Source: Opitutaceae bacterium | GTDB lineage: Bacteria; Verrucomicrobiota; Verrucomicrobiia; Opitutales; Opitutaceae | Direction: 5' to 3' | Assembly (NCBI GenBank): GCA_016794625.1 | Contig: JAEUGY010000118.1 | Location: forward strand, 1-64,000 | Length of the DNA stretch: 64,000 bases | In this document: positions 34,963 to 44,165 of the stretch, one piece after another | How the letters are laid out: every line of letters begins with the position of its first letter | Position numbering within the stretch: the first letter of the stretch is position 1 | Translations under genes and position numbers: made by a program | Notes under the pieces: model-generated | Told to the model about the DNA's origin: nothing | Seen by the model: the letters and a program-made list of their open reading frames with translations, nothing else | Databases searched by the model: none

Positions 34963-36915
34963 ATGAGCGCCGTTCCCTTGTCGGTGGTCTTGGTGGAAGA
35001 CAACCCGCTGGACGCGGAGCTGGTGCTCCGAGCGCTCGGCGCGGACGGCATGGAATTCACCTGCATTCGGGTCCAGACCGAGGCCGAGTTCCTCGATGCC
35101 CTTCGCGCCGGACCCGACATCGTGCTCTCCGATTACGACCTGCCCCAGTTTTCCGGCCTGCTTGCCCTCGAACTGCTCCGCCGTCGACACCCGGAAACAC
35201 CCTTTATCCTCATCTCCGGCACGATCGGCGAAGACACCGCCGTCGAGGCGATGCGCAAAGGCGCGACCGACTATCTGTTGAAGGATCGACTTGCCCGGCT
35301 GGGCACCGCCGTGCGCAACGCACTCGCCGAGAGCAAGCTGCTGCAGGAGCGGCGCAATTCCGATGAACAGCTGCGCCTGGCCAATGAAGAACTGCGCCAG
35401 CGGGAGGCCTGGTTCCGCCTGCTGATCGAAAACGCCACCGACCTGATCGTCGTGGTCGATCCCGCCGGCATCGTCCGCTACCATAGCCCCTCGTGCCTGC
35501 GCTACCTGGGCTTCAACCCCGAGGAAATCGTGGGCCGGCCGGTCAGCGACTTCATCCATCCCGACGACTTGAAGGCGATCCAGGAGGGGCTGCAGCGCGC
35601 CCTCGTCGGCGCCCAGCGGGCCGCCCCGATCGAGTACCGGCTTCGGCACAAGGACGGTTCCTGGCGCGTCATCCAATCGCACGGGCGCTCGGCCGTGGGT
35701 CGCGACGGCCGCACGCTGATCGTGATCAACTCCCGCGACATCACCGACACCCACCGCCTGGAGGAACAGTTCCGCCACGCCCAGAAAATGGAGGCGATCG
35801 GCACCCTCGCGGGAGGCATTGCGCACGACTTCAACAACATTCTGACCGCAATCTCTGGATACGCCGAACTGGCCAAGATGGAGATCGACCACCGCGAAGC
35901 CGTGCTCGACCACCTCCAGGCGGTGACCGAGGCGGGGCGGCGCGCCACGGCGCTGGTGCGACAAATCCTCTCCTTCAGCCGCCAGCGGGAACAGGAACGC
36001 AAGCCGATCCAGCTCTGGCCGATCATCGACGAGGCGATGAAGCTGCTCCGCGCCACCATTCCTTCCACGATCGAGTTCCACGTCTCCCTCGTGCGCCAGG
36101 CCCCGACCGTGCTGGCCGATCCCACCCAGATCCACCAGCTCATCATGAATCTGGCCACCAACGCCGCCCACGCCATGCGCGATCGCGCGGGCCGGCTGAC
36201 CGTGCTGCTGGACGTGCACGAGCTCCAGCCGGACGAAGCCGGGCTGGAGGCCGGTCTCCAGCCGGGACGCTACCTGCGCCTCCAAGTTTTAGATACGGGG
36301 CATGGCATGGATCCCGCCACATTGAAGCGGATTTTTGATCCTTTCTTCACCACCAAGGGACCGGGAGAAGGCACCGGGCTGGGTCTCGCCGTCGTGCACG
36401 GGATCGTGCAAAGCCACGACGGAGTGATCCGCGTCACCAGCGAGCCGGAGCACGGCACGCGTTTCGTCATCTACTTTCCCGTCCACCTCAGCGAGGCGAT
36501 CGATCCTCCCAGTCTGCCCGACCACGCCCCGCGGGGGCGGGGCCAGTCGATCCTGGTGGTCGACGACGAGGCGCCGATCGCCAACATGGTCAAACGCATC
36601 TTCGATCGCCTGGGATACCGGGTCACCGCTGTCACCGCCCCGGCCGAGGCGCTCGAGCGACTCCGGTCGGATCCACACGGTTATGACCTCCTGATGACGG
36701 ACCTGACGATGCCTTACATGACCGGCACCGAGCTCGCCCAACAGGCCCTCCGAATCCGGTCTGACCTGCCCGTGATCCTGACCACCGGGTTCGTCGCCAG
36801 CCTGACCGCCGACCGCGTGCGCGCTCTGGGAATCCGCCAGCTTCTGCCCAAGCCGCTGACCGTGCAGGGCCTGGCCAACGCCGTCCACGCCGTGTTCGAG
36901 GGCGGCACCGTTTAG
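34963..36915 (+). CDS. Hybrid sensor histidine kinase, REC-PAS-HisKA-HATPase-REC
   Basis: The start is at ATG 34963 (MSAVPLSVVLVEDNPL), where the first receiver domain begins; the upstream open frame looks non-coding. The 650-residue cytoplasmic protein has an N-terminal receiver (5-125, phospho-Asp57 in SDYDLP), a PAS domain (150-268), a HisKA dimerisation helix with His288 in GGIAHDFNN, a HATPase domain (N-box NLATNAAHAM, DTGHGMD, GEGTGLGL) and a C-terminal receiver (528-648, Asp580 in MTDLTMP). A receiver placed before the kinase core suggests its activity is set by an upstream phosphorelay rather than by a membrane sensor. No output regulator is adjacent. Confidence 0.93.
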   Translation: MSAVPLSVVLVEDNPLDAELVLRALGADGMEFTCIRVQTEAEFLDALRAGPDIVLSDYDLPQFSGLLALELLRRRHPETPFILISGTIGEDTAVEAMRKGATDYLLKDRLARLGTAVRNALAESKLLQERRNSDEQLRLANEELRQREAWFRLLIENATDLIVVVDPAGIVRYHSPSCLRYLGFNPEEIVGRPVSDFIHPDDLKAIQEGLQRALVGAQRAAPIEYRLRHKDGSWRVIQSHGRSAVGRDGRTLIVINSRDITDTHRLEEQFRHAQKMEAIGTLAGGIAHDFNNILTAISGYAELAKMEIDHREAVLDHLQAVTEAGRRATALVRQILSFSRQREQERKPIQLWPIIDEAMKLLRATIPSTIEFHVSLVRQAPTVLADPTQIHQLIMNLATNAAHAMRDRAGRLTVLLDVHELQPDEAGLEAGLQPGRYLRLQVLDTGHGMDPATLKRIFDPFFTTKGPGEGTGLGLAVVHGIVQSHDGVIRVTSEPEHGTRFVIYFPVHLSEAIDPPSLPDHAPRGRGQSILVVDDEAPIANMVKRIFDRLGYRVTAVTAPAEALERLRSDPHGYDLLMTDLTMPYMTGTELAQQALRIRSDLPVILTTGFVASLTADRVRALGIRQLLPKPLTVQGLANAVHAVFEGGTV

Positions 36916-37010
36916 GTAGTCAGGGCACCGGGCGCACCGCAAACGTCGACGCGCGTACGCGTCAACCGAACGGGTCAATGACGCATCGCGTTGACTGATA
37001 TTGGGCTCGG

Positions 37011-37210
37011 CTGGAGGGCGTCGCTCCGTCGACGCCGGTTGCGCGTAGTGAGCCTGATGGGTTCCAAGGTGTGCCCCCGCGTCGAGGGCCAACCACGACC
37101 CGGCGGTGGGTCGCGGTGCGCGTCCCCGCGGCGTCGACGGAGCGACGCCCTCCATCGATGAACCCTGCGGGTGAACCGTTGCAGGCGGCCTCAGCGAGGC
37201 CGCCTACAGC
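37011..37210. repeat. Palindromic repeat mosaic between convergent genes
   Basis: The spacer 36916-37266 contains the CTCCGT-loop element with arms GGCGTCG/CGACGCC in forward orientation (37011-37036), the same type inverted (37130-37154), a GGGT..ACCC linker in opposite orientation (about 37160-37177) and stem GGCCTC-AGC-GAGGCC (37184-37208). It lies between the stops of the hybrid kinase and alanine dehydrogenase. This is the only forward copy with GGCGTC arms; all others have GGCGCC. Confidence 0.82.
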
Positions 37211-37266
37211 GGGTGGCGATCACGATCTGAATGCGGCCGCATACCTCAGCGCGCCGAGCGCCAGAC

Positions 37267-38361
37267 CTACGAAGGCGTCAGGCCGAGGGCTCGGGCCACC
37301 GCGGAGTTGAGCAGTTTGCCGTCGCGGGTGTTCACGCCCTTGGCCAGTCCGCGATGTTCCTCAAGGGCCCGTTGGATGCCCAGCTGGGCAAATTTCACCA
37401 CAAACGGCTCGGTCGCCTGCGTCAGCCCGATGGTGGAGGTGCGACCGACGAGAGCCGGCATGTTCGGCACCGCATAGTGGACCACCCCCTTGTGCTTGTA
37501 GACCGGTTCATGGTGGGAGGTGGGACGGATCGTCTCGACGCATCCGCCCTGATCGACCGCGATGTCGACCACCACACTGCCCGGACGCATCGAGGCCACC
37601 GTGGCCTTGTCGACCACGATCGGGGCCTTGGCCGCGGGAATGAGCACCGCGCCGATCAGCAGGTCGGCATCCGCGACCGACGCCTCGATGTTGGCGGGGT
37701 TGGACTGGAGCGTGACCACGCGGCCGCCGTACTCCTCCTCGATCATCTCGAGCTTGCGCGTATCCAAATCCAGGATCGTCACGCGCGCCCCCATGCCCAC
37801 GGCCATGCGACAGGCGTGAGCACCGGAATTGCCCGCGCCGATGATGACGACATGCCCCGGGGCCGTGCCCGGGATGCCACCGAGCAGCACACCCGACCCC
37901 CCGTTCTGACTCTGGAGAAAATAGGCTCCGATCTGGATCGAGAGCCGCCCCGCGATCTGCGACATCGGCTTGAGCAGCGGCAGCGAGCCATCCTGCGCCT
38001 CCACGGTCTCATAGGCCACACCCAGCACCTTGCGCTGGAGCAGCACCTGGGTGAGCTCGGGCCCGGCGGCCAGGTGCAGGTAGGTGAAGAGCGCCTGCCC
38101 TTCCCGCATCAAGCCATACTCCGCCGGCAGCGGCTCCTTGACCTTGACGATCAGGTCGGCCGACGCCCAGACCTTGGCCGGAGTCGGCACCATGCGCGCC
38201 CCCACGGCGCGATACTCCACGTCGGTAAACCCAGCCGAAATGCCGGCTCCCTTTTCGACGAGGACCGAGGCCCCCGCCGCCACACAGCGGCGCGCCAGAC
38301 TCGGAGTCATGGCCACCCGCGTTTCACCATCCTTGATCTCCTTTGGGACACCAATGATCAT
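37267..38361 (-). CDS. ald: Alanine dehydrogenase
   Basis: A 364-residue enzyme beginning MIIGVPKEIKDGETRVAMTP, the alanine dehydrogenase/transhydrogenase signature. The NAD-binding Rossmann motif is GAGNSGAHACRMAVGMGARVTI, and the substrate region has FTYLHLAAGPELT and the late VDQGGCVETIRPTSHHEP block with the catalytic His. It interconverts L-alanine and pyruvate plus ammonia with NAD in the cytoplasm. The length is normal. It is divergent from the GNAT gene (82 bases). Confidence 0.96.
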   Translation of the reverse strand: MIIGVPKEIKDGETRVAMTPSLARRCVAAGASVLVEKGAGISAGFTDVEYRAVGARMVPTPAKVWASADLIVKVKEPLPAEYGLMREGQALFTYLHLAAGPELTQVLLQRKVLGVAYETVEAQDGSLPLLKPMSQIAGRLSIQIGAYFLQSQNGGSGVLLGGIPGTAPGHVVIIGAGNSGAHACRMAVGMGARVTILDLDTRKLEMIEEEYGGRVVTLQSNPANIEASVADADLLIGAVLIPAAKAPIVVDKATVASMRPGSVVVDIAVDQGGCVETIRPTSHHEPVYKHKGVVHYAVPNMPALVGRTSTIGLTQATEPFVVKFAQLGIQRALEEHRGLAKGVNTRDGKLLNSAVARALGLTPS

Positions 38362-38443
38362 CGAACAAGCCTGACGCGAAGCAGGATGATGGCAATCTCT
38401 TCCCCGTCACCTCTCTCCACCCTTTTCTCCACTCCTCGCCCCC

Positions 38444-38872
38444 ATGGCCCTCACCTACCGCTTTGATCGTGCCCTCTCCGTCGCGGAGTTCACCGACGTG
38501 CTGGTCCGTTCCACCCTGGGGGAACGCCGGCCGATCGATGAACCCGAGCGCCTGGCCGCCATGCTGGAGCATGCCGATCTGCTGTGCACCGCGTGGGCCG
38601 GCGATCATCTGGTGGGCGTCTCGCGCTCCCTCACGGACTTCGCCTATTGCTGCTACCTGTCCGACCTGGCGGTGGACGTCGCCTACCAAGGCCAGGGCGT
38701 GGGCACGGAGCTCATCCGCTTGACCCAGTCGCGGCTGCATCCGCGATGCAAGGTGATCCTGCTGGCAGCGCCCAAAGCACAGGACTACTACCCGCGCATC
38801 GGCTTTGCCGCCCACCCGTCAGCCTGGATCGCACCCGCCCACCCGCCACTCGCTTCTCGCGGCGCCGGCTGA
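38444..38872 (+). CDS. GNAT family N-acetyltransferase
   Basis: A 142-residue protein with the GNAT fold. The acetyl-CoA-binding motif A is VDVAYQGQGVGTELIRL (the Q-x-x-G-x-G pattern), preceded by YCCYLSDLAV and followed by VILLAAPKAQDYYPRIGFAAH, motif B. The family transfers an acetyl group to an amine; the acceptor is unknown. It ends 24 bases before the stop of the convergent chemoreceptor gene. Confidence 0.9.
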   Translation: MALTYRFDRALSVAEFTDVLVRSTLGERRPIDEPERLAAMLEHADLLCTAWAGDHLVGVSRSLTDFAYCCYLSDLAVDVAYQGQGVGTELIRLTQSRLHPRCKVILLAAPKAQDYYPRIGFAAHPSAWIAPAHPPLASRGAG

Positions 38873-38896
38873 GGAAGGGGGTGCGGAGCGACCGTG

Positions 38897-40933
38897 TCAG
38901 GCGGTGACGTGGGCTCGCGCCTGCGCCCGTTCTTTCGTCTGTGGTGCCGTTGCCGCGGAGCGTCCCGCCCCGGCGGCGGAAGGTTGTTCTTTGCGATCGC
39001 CACCCCGGCGCCCGCCCGGACGGGGCGCGCCTCCTCGTCCCAACAAGTCGTTCTGGCGCCGGCCGCCAATGATCCCGAAGAGACGACCCACGGTGGCCGT
39101 CAGGGTGTCGGCCTCATCCCGCAGCTGTTCCGAAATCGCCGCATTTTCCTCGGCCACCGCCGCCATCTTCTGCGTGGTGGCGTCCACCGTGGAAATGGCC
39201 GAGTTGATCTGAACCACGCCTTCGCTCTGCTCGCGCGATGCGGCGGCGATCTGGTTCACCAGCGTATCGAGCCGGCGCACCGAGGTTTCAATTTTGGAAA
39301 AGCTGTCCGCCGCCTCCGCACAGATCTTCACACTCAAGTCGGTTTTCCCCGTGGAGTCGGACATACGTGCCGCCGTATCCTTCGCTGCCGTGGCGCAGCG
39401 CTGCGCGAGGGCCCGGACTTCGTCCGCCACCACGGCAAAACCCGCTCCGGCTTCGCCCGCCCGGGCGGCCTCGACGGCGGCATTGAGGGCGAGGATGTTG
39501 GTTTGAAAGGCAATCTCATCGATCGACTTCAAAATCTTGGCGATCTCGCGGCTGGCGGCCTGCAGGTCGGCCATCGCGGACTGCATGGCACGCATCTGCG
39601 ACGCGCCCGCCTCCGCCGTGGTGCGGGCTTCCTGAGCGACCTCCATCGCCTCCTGGGCACCTTCGGCATTACGCTTGGTCATGCTCGACATCTCCTCCAT
39701 CGACGCCGCGGTCTCCTCGATCGAAGCCGCCTGCGTGGTGGCGGAGTCGGCCAGCTGGCTGCCGGCGGCCGAAGCCTGGCCGGCCGCACGCGAAATCTCG
39801 TCGCTGCCCATGCGAATCCCTTCGAGCGCCACCATGATCGGCAGACTCATGGAACGGCCCAGCCACATCGCGACACCCAGTACGGCGAGGAACGTCACGA
39901 TCCCCACTCCGCCGAGCACCCGCACGACTCGAATGCCAATGGCGTTGGCCTGCTTGACGTCGACCCGGGTGAGCATGACCCAACCGAGTCCTGGATAGCC
40001 CAACGCTCCATCAGAGCGCGAGTAGCCGACCCATTGGACCACGGACGAATCAGCCAACGCGTGGTCGGCCGTGCCCGTCTTTCCTTCGATCCCCCGTTGC
40101 GCCGCTTCCATGCCCGTCGCCGCCAAGTTGACCTGGAGCACCACCGCAGGATCGCGCACCACGCCGGTTTGTTTGCTCAACGCGGGGTTGTAATCGAGCA
40201 AGACCCTCCCGGCGCGGTCGAGCAGAGTCATCTGTGCCGAATCGTGACCGGCCGCCGCGAGGCTGAGGTACTCCGCGCGGACGATCTCTTCCACGAGTTC
40301 GAACGCGGCCCGGTTGCACCAGACTCCGATCACCGCTCCCGTCGCATCAAAAATCGGCGCGGAGAACCCCACGGACAAACCATCGCCGGCCGTCACCTTC
40401 GCCATGTCCGGATCAAAACGGGCCTCCTCGACATACGTGCCATCGAGCAGGTCGCTCTTCAAAAACTTGCGCGCCAGCGTTTCCCGGAACCAGGGGGCAT
40501 CCTTGAAGTTCTTGCCATAGAGCCAGGCGGTGTCGACCCCCTTGCCCTGCGCGGTGCGATCATTCGTCGCGATCACCCGGCCTTCAACATCGACTGCCAT
40601 CATCAACGGGTAGATGCCGTAAAGCTGAACATAGCGGTTCATGGCCTGGACGATCCGGCTCTTGTCGGAGCCAGGCACATACCACTGGCTCTTGTCCTGC
40701 ACATCGGGATTGCTCGCGAACGCCTGCACATCGCCGTAGCGCTCAAAGAGATTGCGATCGATCAGCTCCAGCACCGTGGTGCTCGACTTGGCCAGGGAGA
40801 CGCGAACGGCCTCCTCAATGTTGACGACCGAACGCAGCGAGAATCCGGCCATGATCAGCAGGGGCAAAAGCCCGACGCTCCCGAGGGTGATGACCAAACG
40901 GGTGGAAAACGTAAGTTTGCGTGACGGTTGCAT
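38897..40933 (-). CDS. Membrane methyl-accepting chemotaxis protein with Cache-type sensor
   Basis: A 678-residue receptor with transmembrane segments at about residues 14-34 and 335-357 enclosing a 300-residue periplasmic sensor that fits a double-Cache domain (MMAVDVEGRVIATND, ...VGFSAPIFDATGAVIGVWCNRA). The cytoplasmic part begins without a clear HAMP domain and has the signalling hairpin FQTNILALNAAVEAARAGEAGAGFAVVADEVR. The last 60 residues are Gly/Arg/Ala-rich and no CheR/CheB docking pentapeptide is present. Cache sensors usually bind amino acids or organic acids, which suits the amino-acid uptake genes in this window. Confidence 0.92.
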   Translation of the reverse strand: MQPSRKLTFSTRLVITLGSVGLLPLLIMAGFSLRSVVNIEEAVRVSLAKSSTTVLELIDRNLFERYGDVQAFASNPDVQDKSQWYVPGSDKSRIVQAMNRYVQLYGIYPLMMAVDVEGRVIATNDRTAQGKGVDTAWLYGKNFKDAPWFRETLARKFLKSDLLDGTYVEEARFDPDMAKVTAGDGLSVGFSAPIFDATGAVIGVWCNRAAFELVEEIVRAEYLSLAAAGHDSAQMTLLDRAGRVLLDYNPALSKQTGVVRDPAVVLQVNLAATGMEAAQRGIEGKTGTADHALADSSVVQWVGYSRSDGALGYPGLGWVMLTRVDVKQANAIGIRVVRVLGGVGIVTFLAVLGVAMWLGRSMSLPIMVALEGIRMGSDEISRAAGQASAAGSQLADSATTQAASIEETAASMEEMSSMTKRNAEGAQEAMEVAQEARTTAEAGASQMRAMQSAMADLQAASREIAKILKSIDEIAFQTNILALNAAVEAARAGEAGAGFAVVADEVRALAQRCATAAKDTAARMSDSTGKTDLSVKICAEAADSFSKIETSVRRLDTLVNQIAAASREQSEGVVQINSAISTVDATTQKMAAVAEENAAISEQLRDEADTLTATVGRLFGIIGGRRQNDLLGRGGAPRPGGRRGGDRKEQPSAAGAGRSAATAPQTKERAQARAHVTA

Positions 40934-41262
40934 GGTACGGAACAGGTTCGGCTCTTGGGGAGAAAACGGGAGGCGTGCGGGAGAAAACGTGGATCAGTTG
41001 AATCCGCGCGAACGCCGCCTGTGGGAAAGAGATGCTCTCGATCCCTTGTCTCGCACACACGACAATCCACCCGGATGCTTCTGCATCGTCCTAATTTTGA
41101 AGTGGATGAAGTAACCTAAGGATTTTTCTGAGTCGGGTGCCGGCCGCCGCAAGGCCCCGATCCGCGCGGCCCCGCACCGCGTCCCAAACCCGGGACGAAG
41201 CAATCCCGCGGGCGATGCAAACGCCGGTGCCCCCGATCGCCGTCTGTTTCTTATTCTCCTTT
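40934..41262. other. Divergent intergenic region between chemoreceptor and bicupin
   Basis: About 390 bases (to 41321) separate two divergent genes. The stretch 41080-41125 and the part after 41245 are AT-rich and probably promoter regions. I found no gene and none of the palindromic modules. Confidence 0.5.
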
Positions 41263-41308
41263 CTTACAGCTACTTACAACTAAGCGAAAAGTTGGCACAT
41301 AAAGAGCA
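41263..41308 (+). promoter_or_regulatory. Candidate activator site and promoter for the bicupin gene
   Basis: Two 10-base direct repeats, CTTACAGCTA and CTTACAACTA, lie head to tail at 41263-41282, exactly one helical turn apart, as in sites for OmpR/PhoB-type response regulators. CATAAA (41298-41303) could be the -10 element. The overlapping TGGCACATAAAGAGCA (41293-41308) also fits the GG-N10-GC skeleton of a sigma-54 promoter, but its GA replaces the usual TT and the start codon would follow the transcript start almost directly. Confidence 0.35.
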
Positions 41309-41321
41309 ATAGAGCGGCATC

Positions 41322-42302
41322 ATGTCCTCGCCGGTACCTCCACCTCCGACTTCGTTCGCACGTCATGCCAATCTCCTTCGCTCGGTCTGGATGGGACCCA
41401 ACCTGATCAGTGTGCTGGCCGACGGTGCGGACACGGGCGGGCGGTTGACGGTCATGGAAATGGTGGGACGAGAGGGTTCTGAGCCTCCACCGCACACCCA
41501 CCGAAGGGATGACGAGCTGGTGCATGTGCTGAGTGGAGAGGTCGAATACCGGATCGGCCACGAGACGGTGCGGGCGGGTCGGGGTGACACCCTGTTCCTT
41601 CCGCACGGCGTGGAACATGGCTACCGCGTGCTTCAGGCGGAGTTTCACGCCGTGGTGATCGCAGCCCCGGCAGGTCTGGAAACCGCCTTTCGCGAGCTGT
41701 GCCGGCCGGCCCCGTTGCTACGCGTGAATCCGGTCCAGCCCTTGCCTTCGCCGGCGGACATGGCCGCGGTGTTCACGCGGCATGGCATCGAGTTCCGCGC
41801 TCCCCACTTGCCACCACCCTACACACGTCCGAACCCCACGAAGGTCCGTCGGGCCGGGCTGGGCCGCTCGCGCTGGTTTGAAGGCCATCTGGTCACCCCG
41901 CTGGTCACCGCCGCGGAGAGCCGGCAGTTCGCAGTCATGGATTTCCGGGTGACGCCCGGCACCGAATCCACCCGGCACGTGCACCAGAACGAGGATGAGC
42001 TCTACTACATCCTCGATGGCGAAGCCGAGTTTGTGATCGGGAACCAGACCCACGCGGCTTTCCCGGGGACCCTGGTGTTCGTCCCGCGCGGCACACCTCA
42101 TCACCTCAAGGTCCAATCCGGGTGCCTGCGAGCCCTCCTCATCCTCACCCCTCCCGGCTTCGAACGCTTCCTGATCGAACACTCCACGGACGCACGGTCC
42201 CTGAGCCGGCCCCCGGTCGGTCCGTCGGTCGCCCGCGCCACGGGTAACCCCAGCGATGCCCTCCGTCGGTACGGCTTCGAACTGGTCCCGGATCGGATTT
42301 AA
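41322..42302 (+). CDS. Bicupin (two-cupin-domain) protein
   Basis: A 326-residue protein with two cupin domains. Domain 1 (about 20-125) has metal ligands in HTHRRDDELVHVLSGEVEY and the second-motif His in LPHGVEHGY. Domain 2 (195-290) has HVHQNEDELYYILDGEAEF and VPRGTPHHL. Both sets of His/His/Glu/His ligands look intact, so two metal sites are likely. This arrangement is found in quercetin dioxygenase-like and related bicupins, but the reaction cannot be assigned. No signal peptide is present. Confidence 0.88.
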   Translation: MSSPVPPPPTSFARHANLLRSVWMGPNLISVLADGADTGGRLTVMEMVGREGSEPPPHTHRRDDELVHVLSGEVEYRIGHETVRAGRGDTLFLPHGVEHGYRVLQAEFHAVVIAAPAGLETAFRELCRPAPLLRVNPVQPLPSPADMAAVFTRHGIEFRAPHLPPPYTRPNPTKVRRAGLGRSRWFEGHLVTPLVTAAESRQFAVMDFRVTPGTESTRHVHQNEDELYYILDGEAEFVIGNQTHAAFPGTLVFVPRGTPHHLKVQSGCLRALLILTPPGFERFLIEHSTDARSLSRPPVGPSVARATGNPSDALRRYGFELVPDRI

Positions 42303-42405
42303 GGCGCAACCGGCCTCCGGAGGGTGCAACTTCTCGACTGAAACGGGGTAATTAGACTGACGGCCCGGTTCCTGTCTGCGTTCGACCGGCTCGTCCTTCC
42401 GTCCC

Positions 42406-42612
42406 ATGAAAACCTTGATCGCCTTCCTCCTCTGGTCACTCCTCCTGGTCTTCTGCTGGCCACTTGCGCTGCTGGTCCTGTTGGTCTGGCCCTTGCTGTG
42501 GCTGCTCTCGATCCCCTTCCGCATCGTCGGCTCCATCATGGAAGCCCTCCTCGCCCTGGTGTCCGCCCTCCTCTTCCTGCCGGCGCGGTTGCTGGGTCAT
42601 TCCGGCAAGTGA
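42406..42612 (+). CDS. Small hydrophobic membrane protein
   Basis: A 68-residue protein with almost continuous hydrophobic sequence, readable as two transmembrane helices (about 3-33 and 38-60) with Trp- and Leu-rich segments, a short basic end (RLLGHSGK) and no recognised family. It has its own ATG and 103 bases of upstream sequence. Function unknown. Confidence 0.6.
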   Translation: MKTLIAFLLWSLLLVFCWPLALLVLLVWPLLWLLSIPFRIVGSIMEALLALVSALLFLPARLLGHSGK

Positions 42613-42674
42613 TCGGCCACCTTCGTTCGCCGCGCACCCGCCGGGAGGCGGTCGGCTGATCCCCGGAAGGTCAC

Positions 42675-44126
42675 TCAGGACGCGGCCAGCGGCAGGTTGA
42701 TGGCGGTCAACGCCTGGCTCAGGGTGTCCATCATCAGGGCCGGGGCCACGCCGAGCGCGACAATCGCGACGATCAAAACCACACACAGCACGCGGGTGGA
42801 CGTATCCAAGGCCAACGCCGGTGCATCGGCAACCGGATCGCCAAACACCGCTTCACGCACGACGCGCAAGTAATAGTACACGGCGATGGCCGCGTTCACC
42901 ATCGTGATCACGACCAGGACGAGGTGCCCGCCGGCGAGCGCGGCGGTCAACAGGGAGAGTTTGCCAAAAAAGCCCACGAACGGGGGAATGCCCGCGAGCC
43001 CGAAGACGCCGACAATCAGCGTCGCGGCAAGCAAGGGAGAACGGCGGTGCAATCCGGCGAGATCCGCCACCGCCACGTTGGCGCCATCGCGGGACACCCG
43101 CGAGATGACGACAAAACAGGCCAGCACCATCAGCACGTAACCGGTGATGTAATACAAGGCTGCCGCAAAACCCGCTCCACTGAGGGCGACAAAACCGACC
43201 ACCGCGTAACCGGCATGCGCCACTCCGGAGAAACCGAGCAGGCGTTTGAAATCCGTCTGCCCCAGGGCGAGCAGGTTGCCAAAGAGCATGGAGCCGACCG
43301 CAAGGCACGACAGGAGCAGCGCGATCGTGCCATGCTGCGGCGTCGCCAGCGAGACGAGCCGGACCAGCACCGCCACCGCGCCGATCTTGGGCAGCGTGGC
43401 GATGAGCCCCGCGGTCTCATTCGAGGCTCCCTGGTACACATCCGGCGTCCAGAAATGGAACGGAAAGATCGCCAGCTTGTAGTACAACCCGCAAAACGAC
43501 AGCGCCAGGCCGAGCACCACGAGCGGCGACTGCACGATCGGTCCAAGCTGCGCCGCCATGACCGGCAGCGAGGTCGTGCCGGTGAGTCCGAAGAGGTAGC
43601 TCAGGCCGAAGAGCATCACTCCATTCGCCGCGACCCCGAACATGATGTACTTCACCGCCGACTCCATCTGCGAGCGCTGGCCTTCGCGTTCCCGCCGCAT
43701 CGGCACCATCAGGTAGAGGGGGAAGGAGGACAGCTCGAGGGCAATGACCAGGGCGACGACATCCACACAGCTCACGAGCAACACCAGACCGGTGACACTC
43801 AGCGTCAGAAAGAGGAAATACTCCGGCTGGATCCGCTGGCGGATGTCGGGCAGCTGGGCGCTCAGTCCCAGCACGCCGGCGAACCCCGCCGTCAGGACCA
43901 GTTTCAACACCTGGGAAAACAGATCCACCCGATAGGCTCCGGAAAACAGCACGGCCTCCCGGCCCAGACCCGCGACCGCGGCAGCCAGCGCCACCAGCGC
44001 CGTCGCGGTCGCGATCAGCCGGGCCCGCCGCGCGAGTCCCTCGCCGAGGGTGACAAAAAAGAGCGCCAGCCCACCCGCCAGCAGCACCAGCTCGGGCAGA
44101 AAGGCCATGAAGAAAGGGGAGGTCAT
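42675..44126 (-). CDS. nuoN: NADH-quinone oxidoreductase subunit N (NuoEFG-less operon)
   Basis: A 483-residue antiporter-like membrane subunit with about fourteen helices. The TM5 Glu is present in VALVIALELSSFPLYLMVP and the TM7 Lys in LIATLPKIGAVAVLVRLV, the residues that carry protons in this family, so it should be functional. NuoN sits next to NuoK/J in the membrane arm of complex I. It is the last gene of the second complex I operon, 39 bases after nuoM. Confidence 0.95.
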   Translation of the reverse strand: MTSPFFMAFLPELVLLAGGLALFFVTLGEGLARRARLIATATALVALAAAVAGLGREAVLFSGAYRVDLFSQVLKLVLTAGFAGVLGLSAQLPDIRQRIQPEYFLFLTLSVTGLVLLVSCVDVVALVIALELSSFPLYLMVPMRREREGQRSQMESAVKYIMFGVAANGVMLFGLSYLFGLTGTTSLPVMAAQLGPIVQSPLVVLGLALSFCGLYYKLAIFPFHFWTPDVYQGASNETAGLIATLPKIGAVAVLVRLVSLATPQHGTIALLLSCLAVGSMLFGNLLALGQTDFKRLLGFSGVAHAGYAVVGFVALSGAGFAAALYYITGYVLMVLACFVVISRVSRDGANVAVADLAGLHRRSPLLAATLIVGVFGLAGIPPFVGFFGKLSLLTAALAGGHLVLVVITMVNAAIAVYYYLRVVREAVFGDPVADAPALALDTSTRVLCVVLIVAIVALGVAPALMMDTLSQALTAINLPLAAS

Positions 44127-44165
44127 GACGTGCGGTTCGAAAAACGGTTGGCGGCGGACATGTGA

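Noticed and set aside
38894..40924. 676-codon plus-strand frame opposite the membrane chemoreceptor
   Set aside because: Mirror of a complete chemoreceptor; no domain on this strand.
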